A DNA stretch of 64,000 nucleotides from Flavisolibacter tropicus (GCF_001644645.1 NZ_CP011390.1:3716001-3780000), one strand, 5' to 3'. Numbered from the stretch's first letter, positions 1 through 9,276 are shown. Numbers and translations: made by a program. Notes: generated from the sequence alone by a model not told the origin.

Positions 1-241
1 TAGGTGTAAAATCGGCACCTGTTAAACAAATAACAGTTGCTTCCTGAAACTGAATAGTAGCTGCGGGGAAATGCATTTCAATTACTGGCTCATTCAGTGT
101 TTTTCCCAACAAGGCATTAGCCAACTGCGCTGAAAAGCGATCCATAGCGCCATTCACGTTGACGCCTAAGTGCTGATAGCCCCAGCGGCCCGTATCCTGT
201 ATGGTATCAAGCAGTCCTGCCTTTATAACTTTCAAACTCAT
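1..241 (-). CDS. pxpC: 5-oxoprolinase subunit PxpC (KipA-like), partial at left edge
   Basis: This is the N-terminal part (about 80 residues) of a biotin-dependent-carboxyltransferase-like protein; the rest lies beyond the left edge. The visible residues include the family hallmark near the N-terminus, GLLDTIQDTGRWGYQHLGV, followed by GAMDRFSAQLANALLG. PxpC works with PxpB and PxpA in ATP-dependent cleavage of 5-oxoproline to glutamate. Its ATG lies inside the end of pxpB, with a 35-base overlap, so the two are translationally coupled. The start is the first ATG that gives the conserved N-terminus. Confidence 0.88.
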   Translation of the reverse strand, partial: MSLKVIKAGLLDTIQDTGRWGYQHLGVNVNGAMDRFSAQLANALLGKTLNEPVIEMHFPAATIQFQEATVICLTGADFTP

Positions 242-935
242 CTTCTGTAATTGAATAGAATTGTACTTCATCCCCAGGCTGGAGTAAAGTGGGCTCCTTT
301 TGGTGTAGATCAAAAAGCTTTAACGGTGTGCGTCCAATAATCTGCCACCCTCCTGGTGTAGTAAAAGGGTAGATGCCTGTTTGTCGACCAGCAATACCCA
401 CTGATCCTGCTTCTACCCGCAAGCGTGGCTGATCTCTTCTAGGCATAGCTATCTTTTCATTAACCTCTCCCATGTAAGCAAAGCCCGGCACAAAGCCAAT
501 CATGTATACACGGTATGTCTGTGTCGTGTGTAGCGCTACTACATACTCAGTAGTCATCGCTTTTGCACTGGCCAAGGCTTGTAAGTCGGGCGCATAGGTA
601 TCACTGTAACATACAGGCACTTTAACCAGGCGCGATGCCTGGTAGCTTTCTACTTCTAAAGAAGCAAGTGTATTTTCCAAAAGCACTTCCATGGCATGTG
701 CCGGTGTTAGATCGTCATGAATAAGTTGCTGCACTTGTACTACATCATAATAAATGGTGAGTGATGCGTAGGCAGGTACTATATCTAACAAAAAGGGCAG
801 CTTCAGTTCCCGTAATTTTTCGAAAAGCGCTAATACCCGTTTGTTTATCGCTGCATCTATTACATTGCCAAAATCGAGGGTCAATGCTGTTTCGCCTAGC
901 GGATAGATGGTATATGACTTCTGTTGTTCGGGCAT
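207..935 (-). CDS. pxpB: 5-oxoprolinase subunit PxpB (KipI-like)
   Basis: This 242-residue protein has the normal length of a PxpB/KipI protein and the cyclophilin-like carboxyltransferase fold signature in its C-terminal half. The signature is GFVPGFAYMGEV, then MPRRDQPRLRVEAGSVGIAG, then QTGIYPFTTPGGWQIIGRTP. In the family it forms the 5-oxoprolinase with PxpC and PxpA, recycling damaged glutamate or glutamine. In Bacillus the relatives KipI/KipA were first described as sporulation-kinase inhibitors, but that role is not implied here. It overlaps pxpC by 35 bases. No PxpA gene is visible in the window. Confidence 0.92.
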   Translation of the reverse strand: MPEQQKSYTIYPLGETALTLDFGNVIDAAINKRVLALFEKLRELKLPFLLDIVPAYASLTIYYDVVQVQQLIHDDLTPAHAMEVLLENTLASLEVESYQASRLVKVPVCYSDTYAPDLQALASAKAMTTEYVVALHTTQTYRVYMIGFVPGFAYMGEVNEKIAMPRRDQPRLRVEAGSVGIAGRQTGIYPFTTPGGWQIIGRTPLKLFDLHQKEPTLLQPGDEVQFYSITEDEFESYKGRTA

Positions 936-1364
936 AGGAGGATGCGTTTATGAATGTACCACAATTCAAGAGAAGAAAGGAATGATTGGAAGGAAAAGCT
1001 ACGAGCCTTGAGCTATGAGCTGCGAGAGGAGTCCACAGTCGACAGACGACAGTCCACAGGAAGAGAGAACCAGGATTATAAGATTGGAAAGGATTAGAAG
1101 GAGAAGGAGAAGGTTGACAGGTTAACAAGTTGAAAAGTTGATAAGGAAGCTAAGCGTTTAAAAGAGAGGAAGGAGAAAAGGAGGAAAATATTGAACAAGG
1201 AACAAGGAATGATGAATAATGAGTGATGAGTAAGGAGAGAGGGAATATTCAATGCTCAATTATCAATGTTCAAGGCACAAGGGAAATGTGGTGCGGGTAG
1301 ATATCCCATATCTTGAAGATATGGGATATCGAGAAGAGGGAATTTACTAAGATTGTTTACATCA
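936..1364. repeat. intergenic tract of phrase-like repeats
   Basis: No gene is visible here. The tract strings together several short repeat phrases found elsewhere in the window. They are a GAGCTATGAGCTGCGAG phrase near 1010, a CAGTCGACAGACGACAGTCC phrase near 1030, a GTTGACAGGTTAACAAG phrase near 1115, and a TTGAACAAGGAACAAGGAAT phrase from 1191. A partner phrase, CAATGCTCAATTATCAATG, follows near 1250. It ends in the 31-bp palindrome at 1300-1330. Confidence 0.75.
1300..1330. repeat. 31-bp perfect palindrome, copy 1
   Basis: Two 15-base arms, GATATCCCATATCTT and AAGATATGGGATATC, flank a single G. An identical copy lies at 2219-2249, on the other side of the CHRD lipoprotein gene. The hairpin has no T-run, so it does not look like a normal intrinsic terminator. 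Confidence 0.9.
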
Positions 1365-1853
1365 CTATCGTTTTGCCATGATCTGGCCGCGCACCTCGCC
1401 ATTGGCATTCGTTGCTGTACCTAATGTGTAATACCATCTGCCGGCCAGCAAATCGGCTTCCTGCGCATCGGTCAGGATCATATTTCCAGTGTACGTACCA
1501 GCAGCTGTGGTATTAGTACCTAAGGTCCAGGCAGAGCCTACCATTGTCCCCGATTGACCACTAGCGCCCATGTAAAAACCTGCTTTGGTTGGTCCACCCG
1601 TTAGCCCAGTCCACGTGCTTGTGTATGACAACTGATTGGTGCCGGTATTGTATGTACCCGTAATTGTACCCGAGCCTGTACCAGTTACAGCAGGTACCAT
1701 CTGACTACCGGCTGCATTGCCACTAATGGTGTACGTTGTACCCGTGTCGTCCATTTCACCTAAATCTCCTTTACAGCTGGAGAAAGCAAATACACTTAGC
1801 GCAGCAAAAGCTGCAGTCATTAACTTACCGGAGAAGCTTCTCGTTCCTTTCAT
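1365..1853 (-). CDS. CHRD-domain lipoprotein
   Basis: This 162-residue protein starts with a basic, hydrophobic leader and a lipobox ending FSSC, so it is probably a lipoprotein anchored in the envelope. The mature part resembles the CHRD domain. It has an early strand around SGSQMVPAVTGTGSGTITGT, a middle LSYTSTWTGL, and the typical ending ANGEVRGQI. CHRD domains are secreted beta-rich modules of unknown biochemical role in bacteria. The mature part is very rich in Gly and Thr. The gene stands alone between two copies of an identical palindrome and repeat-rich DNA. Confidence 0.82.
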   Translation of the reverse strand: MKGTRSFSGKLMTAAFAALSVFAFSSCKGDLGEMDDTGTTYTISGNAAGSQMVPAVTGTGSGTITGTYNTGTNQLSYTSTWTGLTGGPTKAGFYMGASGQSGTMVGSAWTLGTNTTAAGTYTGNMILTDAQEADLLAGRWYYTLGTATNANGEVRGQIMAKR

Positions 1854-2218
1854 TTTACACTATTTAATGATTAATAAAATCTTTGGTGCCTGTGTTCATT
1901 TACAATCATTATGCCTAATAACGGTAATGGATGAGCGGAGCTAAGAGAAGGAAAGAGAGGAAGGAGGAAGGAGAGCTACGAGCTATGAGGAAAATATTGA
2001 ACAAGGAACAAGGAATGATGAATATAGAAGGGAGGAAATGTTCAATGCTCAATAATCAACATACAATGTTCAATGAAGAGAGATGGAATTGGGAATTAGG
2101 GATTTGGAATTGGGGGAAGGAATGATGAATAATGAGTAAGGAGAGAAGGAGTGATTAATGCTCAATTATCAGTGTACAACGATCAGTGTAGAATAAACGG
2201 TGGAATGTAGTATGAGTA

Positions 2219-2249
2219 GATATCCCATATCTTGAAGATATGGGATATC
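2219..2249. repeat. 31-bp perfect palindrome, copy 2
   Basis: It is identical to the element at 1300-1330 and lies 919 bp away. The bases just outside are also similar (GTA before, GAG after), so the duplicated unit is longer than the palindrome. Confidence 0.9.
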
Positions 2250-2296
2250 GAGTGTGTTTAGGATTAAGTTATAGTGTAACAACCTATTGGTATAAT

Positions 2297-2325
2297 AAAA
2301 GCCGCTCTTGGGAAGCGGCTTTATT
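2297..2325 (-). terminator. intrinsic terminator of SNF2 helicase gene
   Basis: AAAGCCGCT and AGCGGCTTT arms form a hairpin about 20 bases past the helicase stop codon. It is followed on the minus strand by a T-rich run. Confidence 0.8.
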
Positions 2326-2344
2326 ATTGCGTTTATTAATTGAT

Positions 2345-5300
2345 CTAGCTAAACAGGTATTCAACATCCTCACGTGACAGTGCTTTCACAAATGTAGCGT
2401 CATCGGCGATTAGCTCTTTGGCCAAAAGACGCTTGCGCTCTTGTAGTTGCATAATCTTGTCTTCAATCGTGTCTTTACAGATCATACGGTAAGCAAAGAT
2501 ATTTTTCGTTTGTCCAATACGGTGAGTACGGTCAATGGCCTGTTGCTCTACCGCTGGGTTCCACCATGGATCTACTATGTACACATAGTCCGCCGCTGTA
2601 AGGTTTAAACCCACACCACCTGCTTTCAACGAAATGAGGAACACGCGTGTTTCATCATCGTTCTGGAAGTTTTGGATGGCTTTCTCGCGATCAGGAGCCG
2701 ACGTACTACCATCAAAGTATTCGTATTTGACACCCGAACTTTCCAGCTTTTCGCGGATCAGTGCCAGCATGCCTAAGAACTGAGAGAAGATAAGCGCCTT
2801 GTGATCGCCGATGTTTTCATTGATCTCACGGGCCAGTTCTTCTAACTTGATAGAGTGGTTCTCATACTTCTCTGTTTCATTCAAAATGGCAGGCGAGTCG
2901 CAGATCTGGCGCAGCTTCATCAATCCTTGCAAGATCGTTAGTTGTGACTTTTGAATACCCTGCTCGTCGATGGTACCCAAGATGCGCGCGCGGAAATCGT
3001 TGCGATAGGCATCATAGATGCGACGTTGCTCCGTCTCCATCTCGCAGAACAGTACCATCTCTGTTTTTTCCGGCAGATCTTTAGCCACCTGCTCTTTGGT
3101 GCGGCGCAGAATAAAGGGATACAATATTTTTTTCAGGTGCTCCTTCTGTTCCTTTTCACCAAACTTATCAATAGGAATAGCAAACTCCTGGCGGAAGAAC
3201 TCCATGGTGCCCAGCATACCTGGATTCAGGAAGTTCATTTGCGCAAAGATGTCGAACGTATTATTCTGCAGCGGTGTACCACTCAAGCACAAACGGTGCT
3301 TGGCTTTCAGCAAGGCTGCAGCCTTGGTAACCTTACTGGCCGGGTTTTTAATAGCCTGGCTTTCATCCAGTACTACATAGTCCAGCGGCATCTCCACAAA
3401 GGTTTTGATATCACTACGCAGGGTGCCATAAGTAGTGATAATAATATCGAACTTGTTTAGCGTGGCATGGTCGCGAATACGTTGCGGGCCATGATGTATG
3501 TGATAACTCAGGCCTGGGGCAAATTTGTTGATCTCATTTTCCCAGTTGTAGATCAGCGTAGTGGGACAAACAACCAGGGCTTTCAGCTGACCATACGTAT
3601 CATGATAATGGTATAGATAGGACAAGGCCTGAATGGTTTTACCCAAACCCATATCATCTGCCAGGATACCACCCCACGATACTTCGTGCAGGTAGTTGAT
3701 CCACTGAAAGCCTGCCTTCTGGTAAGGACGCAAGATGGGCTCCAGGTGTTCAGGCGGTGGAATTTCTTTGATCTTATCAAACTCGCGGATGCGCTCGTAT
3801 TTTTCTTCCAGCTCTATGGTAAGCTCTTCCTCGTTGCGGTTATCATACAGCTCATCAATTACACTCAGGTGATAACGCGAAAGCTTTAGCTTATCGGACT
3901 TGCCTTCACCTACGCGGAATAACAAGGCGTATTTCTTTAACCATTCATCTGGCAAGATGCCCAGCGTTCCATCGTTAAGCTGTACAAACTGCTGCTTATT
4001 GGCCAAGGCCTTTTTTACTTCTGCTACGCTTACCTTCTGATCACCAAAGAGGATGTCTACCTTGGCATCAAACCAGTCGGTATTGGAGCTGATGTAAATA
4101 TGGGTTTGCGGCTTAGCTGTATTAAAGCGGAAGTTTTTCAGGCTTTCGAAACCATACACCGGCACTTTTTGATCCTTCATGGCATCGACAAACAGGAAGA
4201 ACCAGTTATTCTTCAATACATCGGCACCTTTTAGAGCCAGTGCAGCGCCTTCTTCAAAAGGTACAAAGTTGGAGTGCAGGGTTTGCAGCCTATGAATAAA
4301 GGCCTGTTCTGCTACCTTGTTTCGATGTACCACAATCAGGCGGTTGCCCAGAGGGATGATCATTTCGTCCCGGTCTTTGGCTTTCGTATCAAACCCTTTA
4401 TAATTAAATATGGGTTGAAACACCAAGTAGTCGCCTTTTTCCTGCAGGTAAAGTTTTACATCGGGTTCACCGTCCTTGATCTCTTCAATCAATGACTTAT
4501 CAAAATCCACCTTGTACTCTTTGGCCAGCGGCAGTACAATCTGGTTGAGCGTAACCGGCCAGGCCTCTTCTTCTACCTTCATGTTGCCACCAGGCAGGAA
4601 CTGCGCTGCTACAGAAGCAGCTTCTACGCTGTTCCAGAAGAACAATTCGTGGTTATATAAAAAGAACAAGGGCGATGCCGCTTCATTATCCTCTAGCCCA
4701 AAGGCCACGCTCTCGGGCATTACAAAACACTCGATCTCGAAATGTGCGTTGTTCTGGGCCACACTAAACTGGGGTACCAGTGGCGCTGTGTTGAACTCCA
4801 CCTTTATCAGGTTAGCGGTTTTAAAGGTTTTGCCTTTAGCCAATACAAAGACCGGCAGTTCAGCATAGTCCGTACCCAGCTTCTTTAATTTCGGCAGTAA
4901 GTACTCAGCAATCAGCGCTTTTGTTTCTTCGGGCAAATCTTCACCTTCATGGTGTACAATGTTTTCCCAGAAACCAGAGAAGGGAGAGTTGCGGTTAATG
5001 TATTTATTAACCTCTGTATCCTGTAGCTTTCGCACTTGCAGGATCAGGTTTCTATCAGCTTCTTTATAAATATCTAAATTGATATACTTGGATAGCTCCA
5101 ACTTTTGTACAGTGCCCACAAAAGCGCCGTCTTCTGTTTTTTCTCCTTCCACCAGGTCAAGTGTGAAAAAAGGATAGGCTGGTTTGCTTAGGTTAAACAC
5201 CAAGCCCAGCTGACGTCCTTCCTGCACGACTTTCTCTACTTCTTCCGGCTCAGCTGTTTGAACAACCACCCGCTCTACAGGACGTGTAGGAGCGCTGGCT

Positions 5301-6097
5301 AATACAGCTACTCTTTTTATAGAAGGATCCAACACCCGGAGGTAGGGCTTGCCATCTTTATAATTGAACTCAAATTTCCCCTTTAGGTTGTCGCTTAGCG
5401 AATAACCATAGGCTTCCAACAGCTTGTTCTTTTCCTTATCCCAGTTGCGAATGCTGTCGAAATAGTTAGTACCACCCAAATTAAACAGGTGCAAAAAAAC
5501 GATGATCTTAGGCAAACAGAGTGGGTGTTCCGTATCCACATAGTTGGAACTGGTATCGAACGTGCGCTCTTCGTTGCGACGGATAATGACATAATACTCC
5601 TCGCCATTGAGCTTAACAGTGGCCTTAACCATTTCATCCTTAGCACTTTCAATCAATGGTTTTTGCTTGCGCAGGTAGCTTTCAGCTTCCTCAAAAGTTT
5701 CCTGGGAACACAGCAGGCGTAGCGTTTTGATCTCAATGGCTTTCATTTTGGCCACTGTGTGCTGTTGATTGTACGACACATCACCAGCCTTTAGTAAGCC
5801 CTTATCCATCAGCTCTTGTAAGCGGAAGAGTGCAGCCGCCTCATGACGACAGATATCACCCAGATTGTAAGGACAAGCGCAGCGTAAGGAGAGCGCCTTG
5901 GGATCTTTGTATTGCTGGATGAAAACTTTGTAAAAGGTGGCGTAATTATCATCTTTTACACGGAAAACAGCCGACCCGAACAGGTCATCGTGTTCTACCA
6001 ACTCCACAAAACCAATGGCGTGAATCTTTTTTCCACGGCGAATCACTTCATCATTGCCATGCGTATAAATGTATTTCAGTAAATGCGGTAAAGCCAA
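2345..6097 (-). CDS. SWIM zinc-finger SNF2/RapA-type DEAD/DEAH helicase
   Basis: This 1250-residue protein starts with a SWIM zinc-binding motif (C73, C75, C83, H85, pattern CxC...CxH). The long middle region contains SNF2-associated sequence, and the C-terminal third is a complete SNF2 ATPase. The Walker A DDMGLGKT lies near residue 815, the box-II variant DESQ near 910, and the C-terminal lobe ends with GGVGLNLTAADYV and QAIDRTHRIGQT near 1190. Such proteins are double-stranded-DNA translocases thought to remodel protein-DNA complexes or recycle RNA polymerase. The exact role of this subfamily is not established. It is monocistronic with its own terminator. Confidence 0.92.
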   Translation of the reverse strand: MALPHLLKYIYTHGNDEVIRRGKKIHAIGFVELVEHDDLFGSAVFRVKDDNYATFYKVFIQQYKDPKALSLRCACPYNLGDICRHEAAALFRLQELMDKGLLKAGDVSYNQQHTVAKMKAIEIKTLRLLCSQETFEEAESYLRKQKPLIESAKDEMVKATVKLNGEEYYVIIRRNEERTFDTSSNYVDTEHPLCLPKIIVFLHLFNLGGTNYFDSIRNWDKEKNKLLEAYGYSLSDNLKGKFEFNYKDGKPYLRVLDPSIKRVAVLASAPTRPVERVVVQTAEPEEVEKVVQEGRQLGLVFNLSKPAYPFFTLDLVEGEKTEDGAFVGTVQKLELSKYINLDIYKEADRNLILQVRKLQDTEVNKYINRNSPFSGFWENIVHHEGEDLPEETKALIAEYLLPKLKKLGTDYAELPVFVLAKGKTFKTANLIKVEFNTAPLVPQFSVAQNNAHFEIECFVMPESVAFGLEDNEAASPLFFLYNHELFFWNSVEAASVAAQFLPGGNMKVEEEAWPVTLNQIVLPLAKEYKVDFDKSLIEEIKDGEPDVKLYLQEKGDYLVFQPIFNYKGFDTKAKDRDEMIIPLGNRLIVVHRNKVAEQAFIHRLQTLHSNFVPFEEGAALALKGADVLKNNWFFLFVDAMKDQKVPVYGFESLKNFRFNTAKPQTHIYISSNTDWFDAKVDILFGDQKVSVAEVKKALANKQQFVQLNDGTLGILPDEWLKKYALLFRVGEGKSDKLKLSRYHLSVIDELYDNRNEEELTIELEEKYERIREFDKIKEIPPPEHLEPILRPYQKAGFQWINYLHEVSWGGILADDMGLGKTIQALSYLYHYHDTYGQLKALVVCPTTLIYNWENEINKFAPGLSYHIHHGPQRIRDHATLNKFDIIITTYGTLRSDIKTFVEMPLDYVVLDESQAIKNPASKVTKAAALLKAKHRLCLSGTPLQNNTFDIFAQMNFLNPGMLGTMEFFRQEFAIPIDKFGEKEQKEHLKKILYPFILRRTKEQVAKDLPEKTEMVLFCEMETEQRRIYDAYRNDFRARILGTIDEQGIQKSQLTILQGLMKLRQICDSPAILNETEKYENHSIKLEELAREINENIGDHKALIFSQFLGMLALIREKLESSGVKYEYFDGSTSAPDREKAIQNFQNDDETRVFLISLKAGGVGLNLTAADYVYIVDPWWNPAVEQQAIDRTHRIGQTKNIFAYRMICKDTIEDKIMQLQERKRLLAKELIADDATFVKALSREDVEYLFS

Positions 6098-6552
6098 GCG
6101 ATATCAAGTTTACAGTTGTCAATTTCAAGTCTTGAATTGGTATACACTACCAACATGCAACTGACCTAACTAGCACATTATCAAGATCCAACAAGGGTAG
6201 GCGTATACGATTTTGAGCATCCGCAAGCTCCTAATTAAATCCTCTTATCTGCGATTGGGCCAATCGGCAAAAGTAAAAGAAAGAAGTGCACATAACCTAA
6301 GAAAAGGTCTAAAACTATGGTAAAATACTAGGTAACAACTACAGAGGCGGGTATACTGTAACGACAAAAAAAATCCCCCGGCAAAAGACAGGGGAGAAAT
6401 GTTGACACCTAAATAAACCTAAAAAAACTCTTTACGTGAAATACGGTCCGTGTTCTTTACTGTAAAGTAACAACGCTGTAAGCCGAAAGAATCTCTGATA
6501 ATGAATGAGCTGAATATTCAAATGAATGAAATGGCGTTTTTATGGAATAATT
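6098..6552. other. intergenic region without recognised gene
   Basis: I see no coding sequence and none of the repeat phrases that fill other gaps. It holds the upstream region of the helicase gene and a weak CCCC/GGGG hairpin near 6372-6392. Confidence 0.5.
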
Positions 6553-6592
6553 AAAAAACAAAGCCGGTCAATGCTGACCGGCTTACTTTGTT
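6553..6592 (-). terminator. intrinsic terminator of gcvT-SRPBCC-comB operon
   Basis: Perfect 10-base arms AAGCCGGTCA and TGACCGGCTT (6561-6584) with a four-base loop are followed on the minus strand by TTGTTTTTT. It lies about 20 bases past the comB stop. Confidence 0.88.
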
Positions 6593-6605
6593 CATTTTAT
6601 ATCTC

Positions 6606-7331
6606 TTATCGGATTACCAGGCGCTCATTAACATAATACGGCAACACATTGGCCAGATCGGGAGTAAGACAATGGCGGATATCTCTTTCTAAGCCAAAGC
6701 CTATAAGGCGGTGGTAGTGAGAGGCGTCTTTAGCTTTCATAAAACCAAACAAATCATCTGCGGCCACGCCGTACAATGTTTCGGCTACCTGGGTGGCATC
6801 GCAGTTTACGGTGAACTGCTCCTTGACACGAGCCGCTACCGCACCAGCAAATAACGTATCCTCCAGGTTTACTTTGTCTTTCCAGCCAGCGCAGGCCAAA
6901 ACCACATTCTTATTCTGACTAAGCAGGTGATCGCATACGGCCGACAGGTTCAGGAAGGAGCCGGTAATAATTTCCGTAGCGCCTTTGGCCAGAGCCATGT
7001 GCAGCAGCTTGGTACCATTTGTGGTGGTCAGCACCAAGGTTTTTCCTTCAATGAATTCACGGGGATATTCAAAAGAGGAATTGCCATACTGCAAGCCCTC
7101 AGCTACTTTACCGTCGCGTTCGCCGGCCGTGATACACTCCATTTCGCGTCCCAGACGAATGCATTTTTCAACACTGTCTACTGGTATAATGGCTTTTGCG
7201 CCATTGTACAAGGCCGTAGAAATGGTGGAGGTAGCACGTAAAATATCTATTACCACTACTACACAGTCCCTTACATCATAAAGATGTAAGAGCGCTGGAG
7301 ATAGACAGGTATATAATGTAGGTTTGTTCAT
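6606..7331 (-). CDS. comB: 2-phosphosulfolactate phosphatase family protein (ComB)
   Basis: This 241-residue protein matches the ComB family over its length. Signatures are VVVVIDILRATSTI near residue 30, ECITAGERDGKVAEG near 90, and LVLTTTNGT near 125. The known ComB reaction removes phosphate from 2-phosphosulfolactate in coenzyme M or sulfolactate formation. The substrate in Bacteroidota is less certain, and a role in sulfonolipid-related sulfonate chemistry is only a possibility. It is the last gene of a three-gene operon, 7 bases after the SRPBCC gene, and ends at a strong terminator. Confidence 0.85.
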   Translation of the reverse strand: MNKPTLYTCLSPALLHLYDVRDCVVVVIDILRATSTISTALYNGAKAIIPVDSVEKCIRLGREMECITAGERDGKVAEGLQYGNSSFEYPREFIEGKTLVLTTTNGTKLLHMALAKGATEIITGSFLNLSAVCDHLLSQNKNVVLACAGWKDKVNLEDTLFAGAVAARVKEQFTVNCDATQVAETLYGVAADDLFGFMKAKDASHYHRLIGFGLERDIRHCLTPDLANVLPYYVNERLVIR

Positions 7332-7338
7332 TGTTGTT

Positions 7339-7812
7339 TTAGCTTAAAAACATTTTCCATTTATTGGTCTCGGCCACTTCCTTGATAAACTGATTCCGCT
7401 GCTCCAGAAGTTTAGTTATATATCCCGTCAAATAAAAACGACTGACCCATTTACCAATAACCCCGTAGGGTACCTGAAAGTGGAACTGATCAATCATTAT
7501 CGTGCCATTTTGGACAGGCTTGAAATAATGTTCATGTTTGAGTAAAACAAAATCGCCTGTTACCTGCTCATCTATAAAACTAAACGGCTTTTGCAGGGCC
7601 GTTATTTTTGTGGTCAACTGTCGCTCTTTCATCAAGTGCTTGGCTTGCCAGGTCACGGTTTCGTTCAACTCCAGTAGTCCGCCCTGCTTGCCGGCCGTAC
7701 ACTTTTCGTTAAAACGTTGCATCGAGCCTTTATGAAGCTCGATGCTGCGACTTAGATCAAAGACTCGTTCTATAGGTGCTTCAATAAAGGTGGTTAGCTG
7801 TATAAAGGACAT
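7339..7812 (-). CDS. SRPBCC (START/Bet v1-like) family protein
   Basis: This 157-residue protein has the typical beginning of a polyketide-cyclase/SRPBCC fold: FIQLTTFIEAPIERVFDLSR. It also has the FSFIDEQVTGDFVLLKHEHYF core and an amphipathic C-terminal helix. It would form a hydrophobic ligand cavity, but the ligand is unknown. Some relatives are annotated as cell-division inhibitors on weak grounds. Its ATG overlaps the gcvT stop codon by one base (TAATG), so it is translationally coupled. Confidence 0.8.
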   Translation of the reverse strand: MSFIQLTTFIEAPIERVFDLSRSIELHKGSMQRFNEKCTAGKQGGLLELNETVTWQAKHLMKERQLTTKITALQKPFSFIDEQVTGDFVLLKHEHYFKPVQNGTIMIDQFHFQVPYGVIGKWVSRFYLTGYITKLLEQRNQFIKEVAETNKWKMFLS

Positions 7813-8897
7813 TAGGCAAACGGAATTTTAACCACTTTAGCTTGTAACAGCTTATCGCGTACTTTAATATAAATAGATGTATCAATACCTGCGTGCTCAA
7901 CCTGCACATAGCCCATACCAATGGCCTTGCCTAAGGTAGGTGCCTGTGTACCAGAAGTCACATAACCAATACGGTTACCAGAAGCATCTGCTATTTCATA
8001 ACCGTGGCGAGGAATACCTTTGTCTACCATTTCAAAGCCTACCAGTTTACGTTGTACACCGGCTTCCTTTTGGCCTTGCAGCTTTTCTTTAGCGGTAAAG
8101 TCTTTGGTGAACTTGGTGATCCAACCCAGCCCGGCTTCCAATGGAGAAGTGGTATCATCAATATCATTTCCGTATAAGGAAAAGCCCATTTCTAAACGCA
8201 GGGTGTCGCGCGCAGCCAAACCAATCGGTTTTAAGCCTTGTGGTGCACCTACTTCAAAAATAGCGTTCCAGATCTTTTCAGCAGCGCCATCCTTGTCTTC
8301 AAAATAGATTTCCACACCACCAGCACCGGTATAACCTGTTGCACTCACCAATACATTATCTACACCAGCAAATGTACCCTTGGCAAAAGTGTAATATTTC
8401 AAATTCAGAATATCCATGTCGGTAAGCGCCTGCAGGATCTTTGTAGCATTAGGCCCTTGTACAGCCAGCAAACAGGTTTGGTCAGAAATGTTGTGCATTT
8501 CTATGTTATCGGTATTATGCTTCTGAAACCAGTTCCAGTCTTTTTCAATATTAGAGGCATTTACTACCACCATGTACACCTTGTTCTCCTCAATGCAGTA
8601 TACCAACAGGTCGTCTACAATACCGCCATCTTCATTAGTCAGGCAGCTGTATTGCGCTTTACCTGCTGTTAACTTTGAAGCGTCGTTTGAGGTAATGCGC
8701 TGAATCAGATCAAGCGCCTTCTCACCTTTCAGGATAAATTCCCCCATGTGACTTACATCAAATACGCCGGCATTTTTGCGAACGGTTTGATGCTCTTCGT
8801 TGATACCACTGTAACTGATCGGCATGTTATAACCGGCAAATTCAGCCATCTTGGCACCCAGCTCAATATGCTTCTGTGTGAAAGGCGTATTCTTCAT
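7812..8897 (-). CDS. gcvT: glycine cleavage system T protein (aminomethyltransferase)
   Basis: This 361-residue protein is GcvT, which moves the aminomethyl methylene group of glycine from H protein to tetrahydrofolate. Visible signatures are [16 protein letters not shown] at the N-terminus, [11 protein letters not shown] near 50, the conserved [16 protein letters not shown] region and [21 protein letters not shown]. The reading frame stays open upstream to 9101, but those residues are repeat-derived and unlike GcvT. The ATG at 8897 gives the family N-terminus. It is the first gene of an operon with the SRPBCC gene and comB. The GcvH and GcvP genes are not nearby. Confidence 0.95.
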   Translation of the reverse strand: MKNTPFTQKHIELGAKMAEFAGYNMPISYSGINEEHQTVRKNAGVFDVSHMGEFILKGEKALDLIQRITSNDASKLTAGKAQYSCLTNEDGGIVDDLLVYCIEENKVYMVVVNASNIEKDWNWFQKHNTDNIEMHNISDQTCLLAVQGPNATKILQALTDMDILNLKYYTFAKGTFAGVDNVLVSATGYTGAGGVEIYFEDKDGAAEKIWNAIFEVGAPQGLKPIGLAARDTLRLEMGFSLYGNDIDDTTSPLEAGLGWITKFTKDFTAKEKLQGQKEAGVQRKLVGFEMVDKGIPRHGYEIADASGNRIGYVTSGTQAPTLGKAIGMGYVQVEHAGIDTSIYIKVRDKLLQAKVVKIPFA

Positions 8898-8922
8898 ATA
8901 GACTTTTGTTTTGTAAGAAACG

Positions 8923-8930
8923 CAAATATA
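8923..8930 (-). promoter_or_regulatory. candidate -7 element of gcvT operon
   Basis: TATATTTG on the minus strand fits the Bacteroidota -7 consensus TAnnTTTG and lies 25 bases before the gcvT ATG. No good TTG -33 element is seen at the expected distance. Confidence 0.45.
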
Positions 8931-9225
8931 TGTCTGAACCGGGATTTGGGGAGATTTAGGGATTAGGGAGAAAATGGGTGATGGAAAGCCAGGAGGTGCG
9001 AGAGAGCTGCACGCTGCAAGCAAAACAGCCCATTTGCTTTCTAACCAATAAGCTATAGGAACAAGGAATGATGAAGGAAGAAGGGAGGGAGGAATGTTCA
9101 ATGCTCAACGATCAATGTTCAAGGCACAGGGAGTGGAAGGCTTCATAGGGGACAAACGAGTCCTTATGGGACCATTAGTGAACCCATATAGGAGGTATAT
9201 GGGAGGAGTAGAGGATGATATCCTC

Positions 9226-9276
9226 TATAACTCCTTTATAACTCCTCTGTAACTTCTCTATAACTCCCCGGTAACT
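9226..9276. repeat. 11-bp tandem repeat, 4.6 copies
   Basis: Consecutive units read TATAACTCCTT, TATAACTCCTC, TGTAACTTCTC, TATAACTCCCC and GGTAACT. The 11-base spacing is close to one turn of DNA. No frame is meaningful here. Confidence 0.8.

Larger units (their letters stand above)
1854..2344. repeat. intergenic repeat tract upstream of CHRD gene
   Basis: The tract contains further copies of the TTGAACAAGGAACAAGGAAT phrase (from about 1995) and its partner TTCAATGCTCAATAATCAAC (2041). It also holds a second, degraded round at 2120-2185, then the second 31-bp palindrome and a terminator at 2297-2325. The order of phrases repeats that of 1190-1330. No gene is visible. Confidence 0.75.

Noticed and set aside
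745-1128. Minus-strand frame of 127 residues
   Set aside because: It lies partly in pxpB in another frame and partly in repeat phrases, and the peptide has no protein-like pattern.
2951-3460. Long antisense frame in the helicase gene
   Set aside because: It is a frame shadow of a strongly conserved coding region.
8898-9101. Extended N-terminus of GcvT
   Set aside because: The 68 extra residues derive from repeat phrases and are unlike any GcvT; the ATG at 8897 gives the conserved start.
9226-9276. CRISPR-like array
   Set aside because: Units are 11 bases and contiguous with no spacers, and no cas genes are present.
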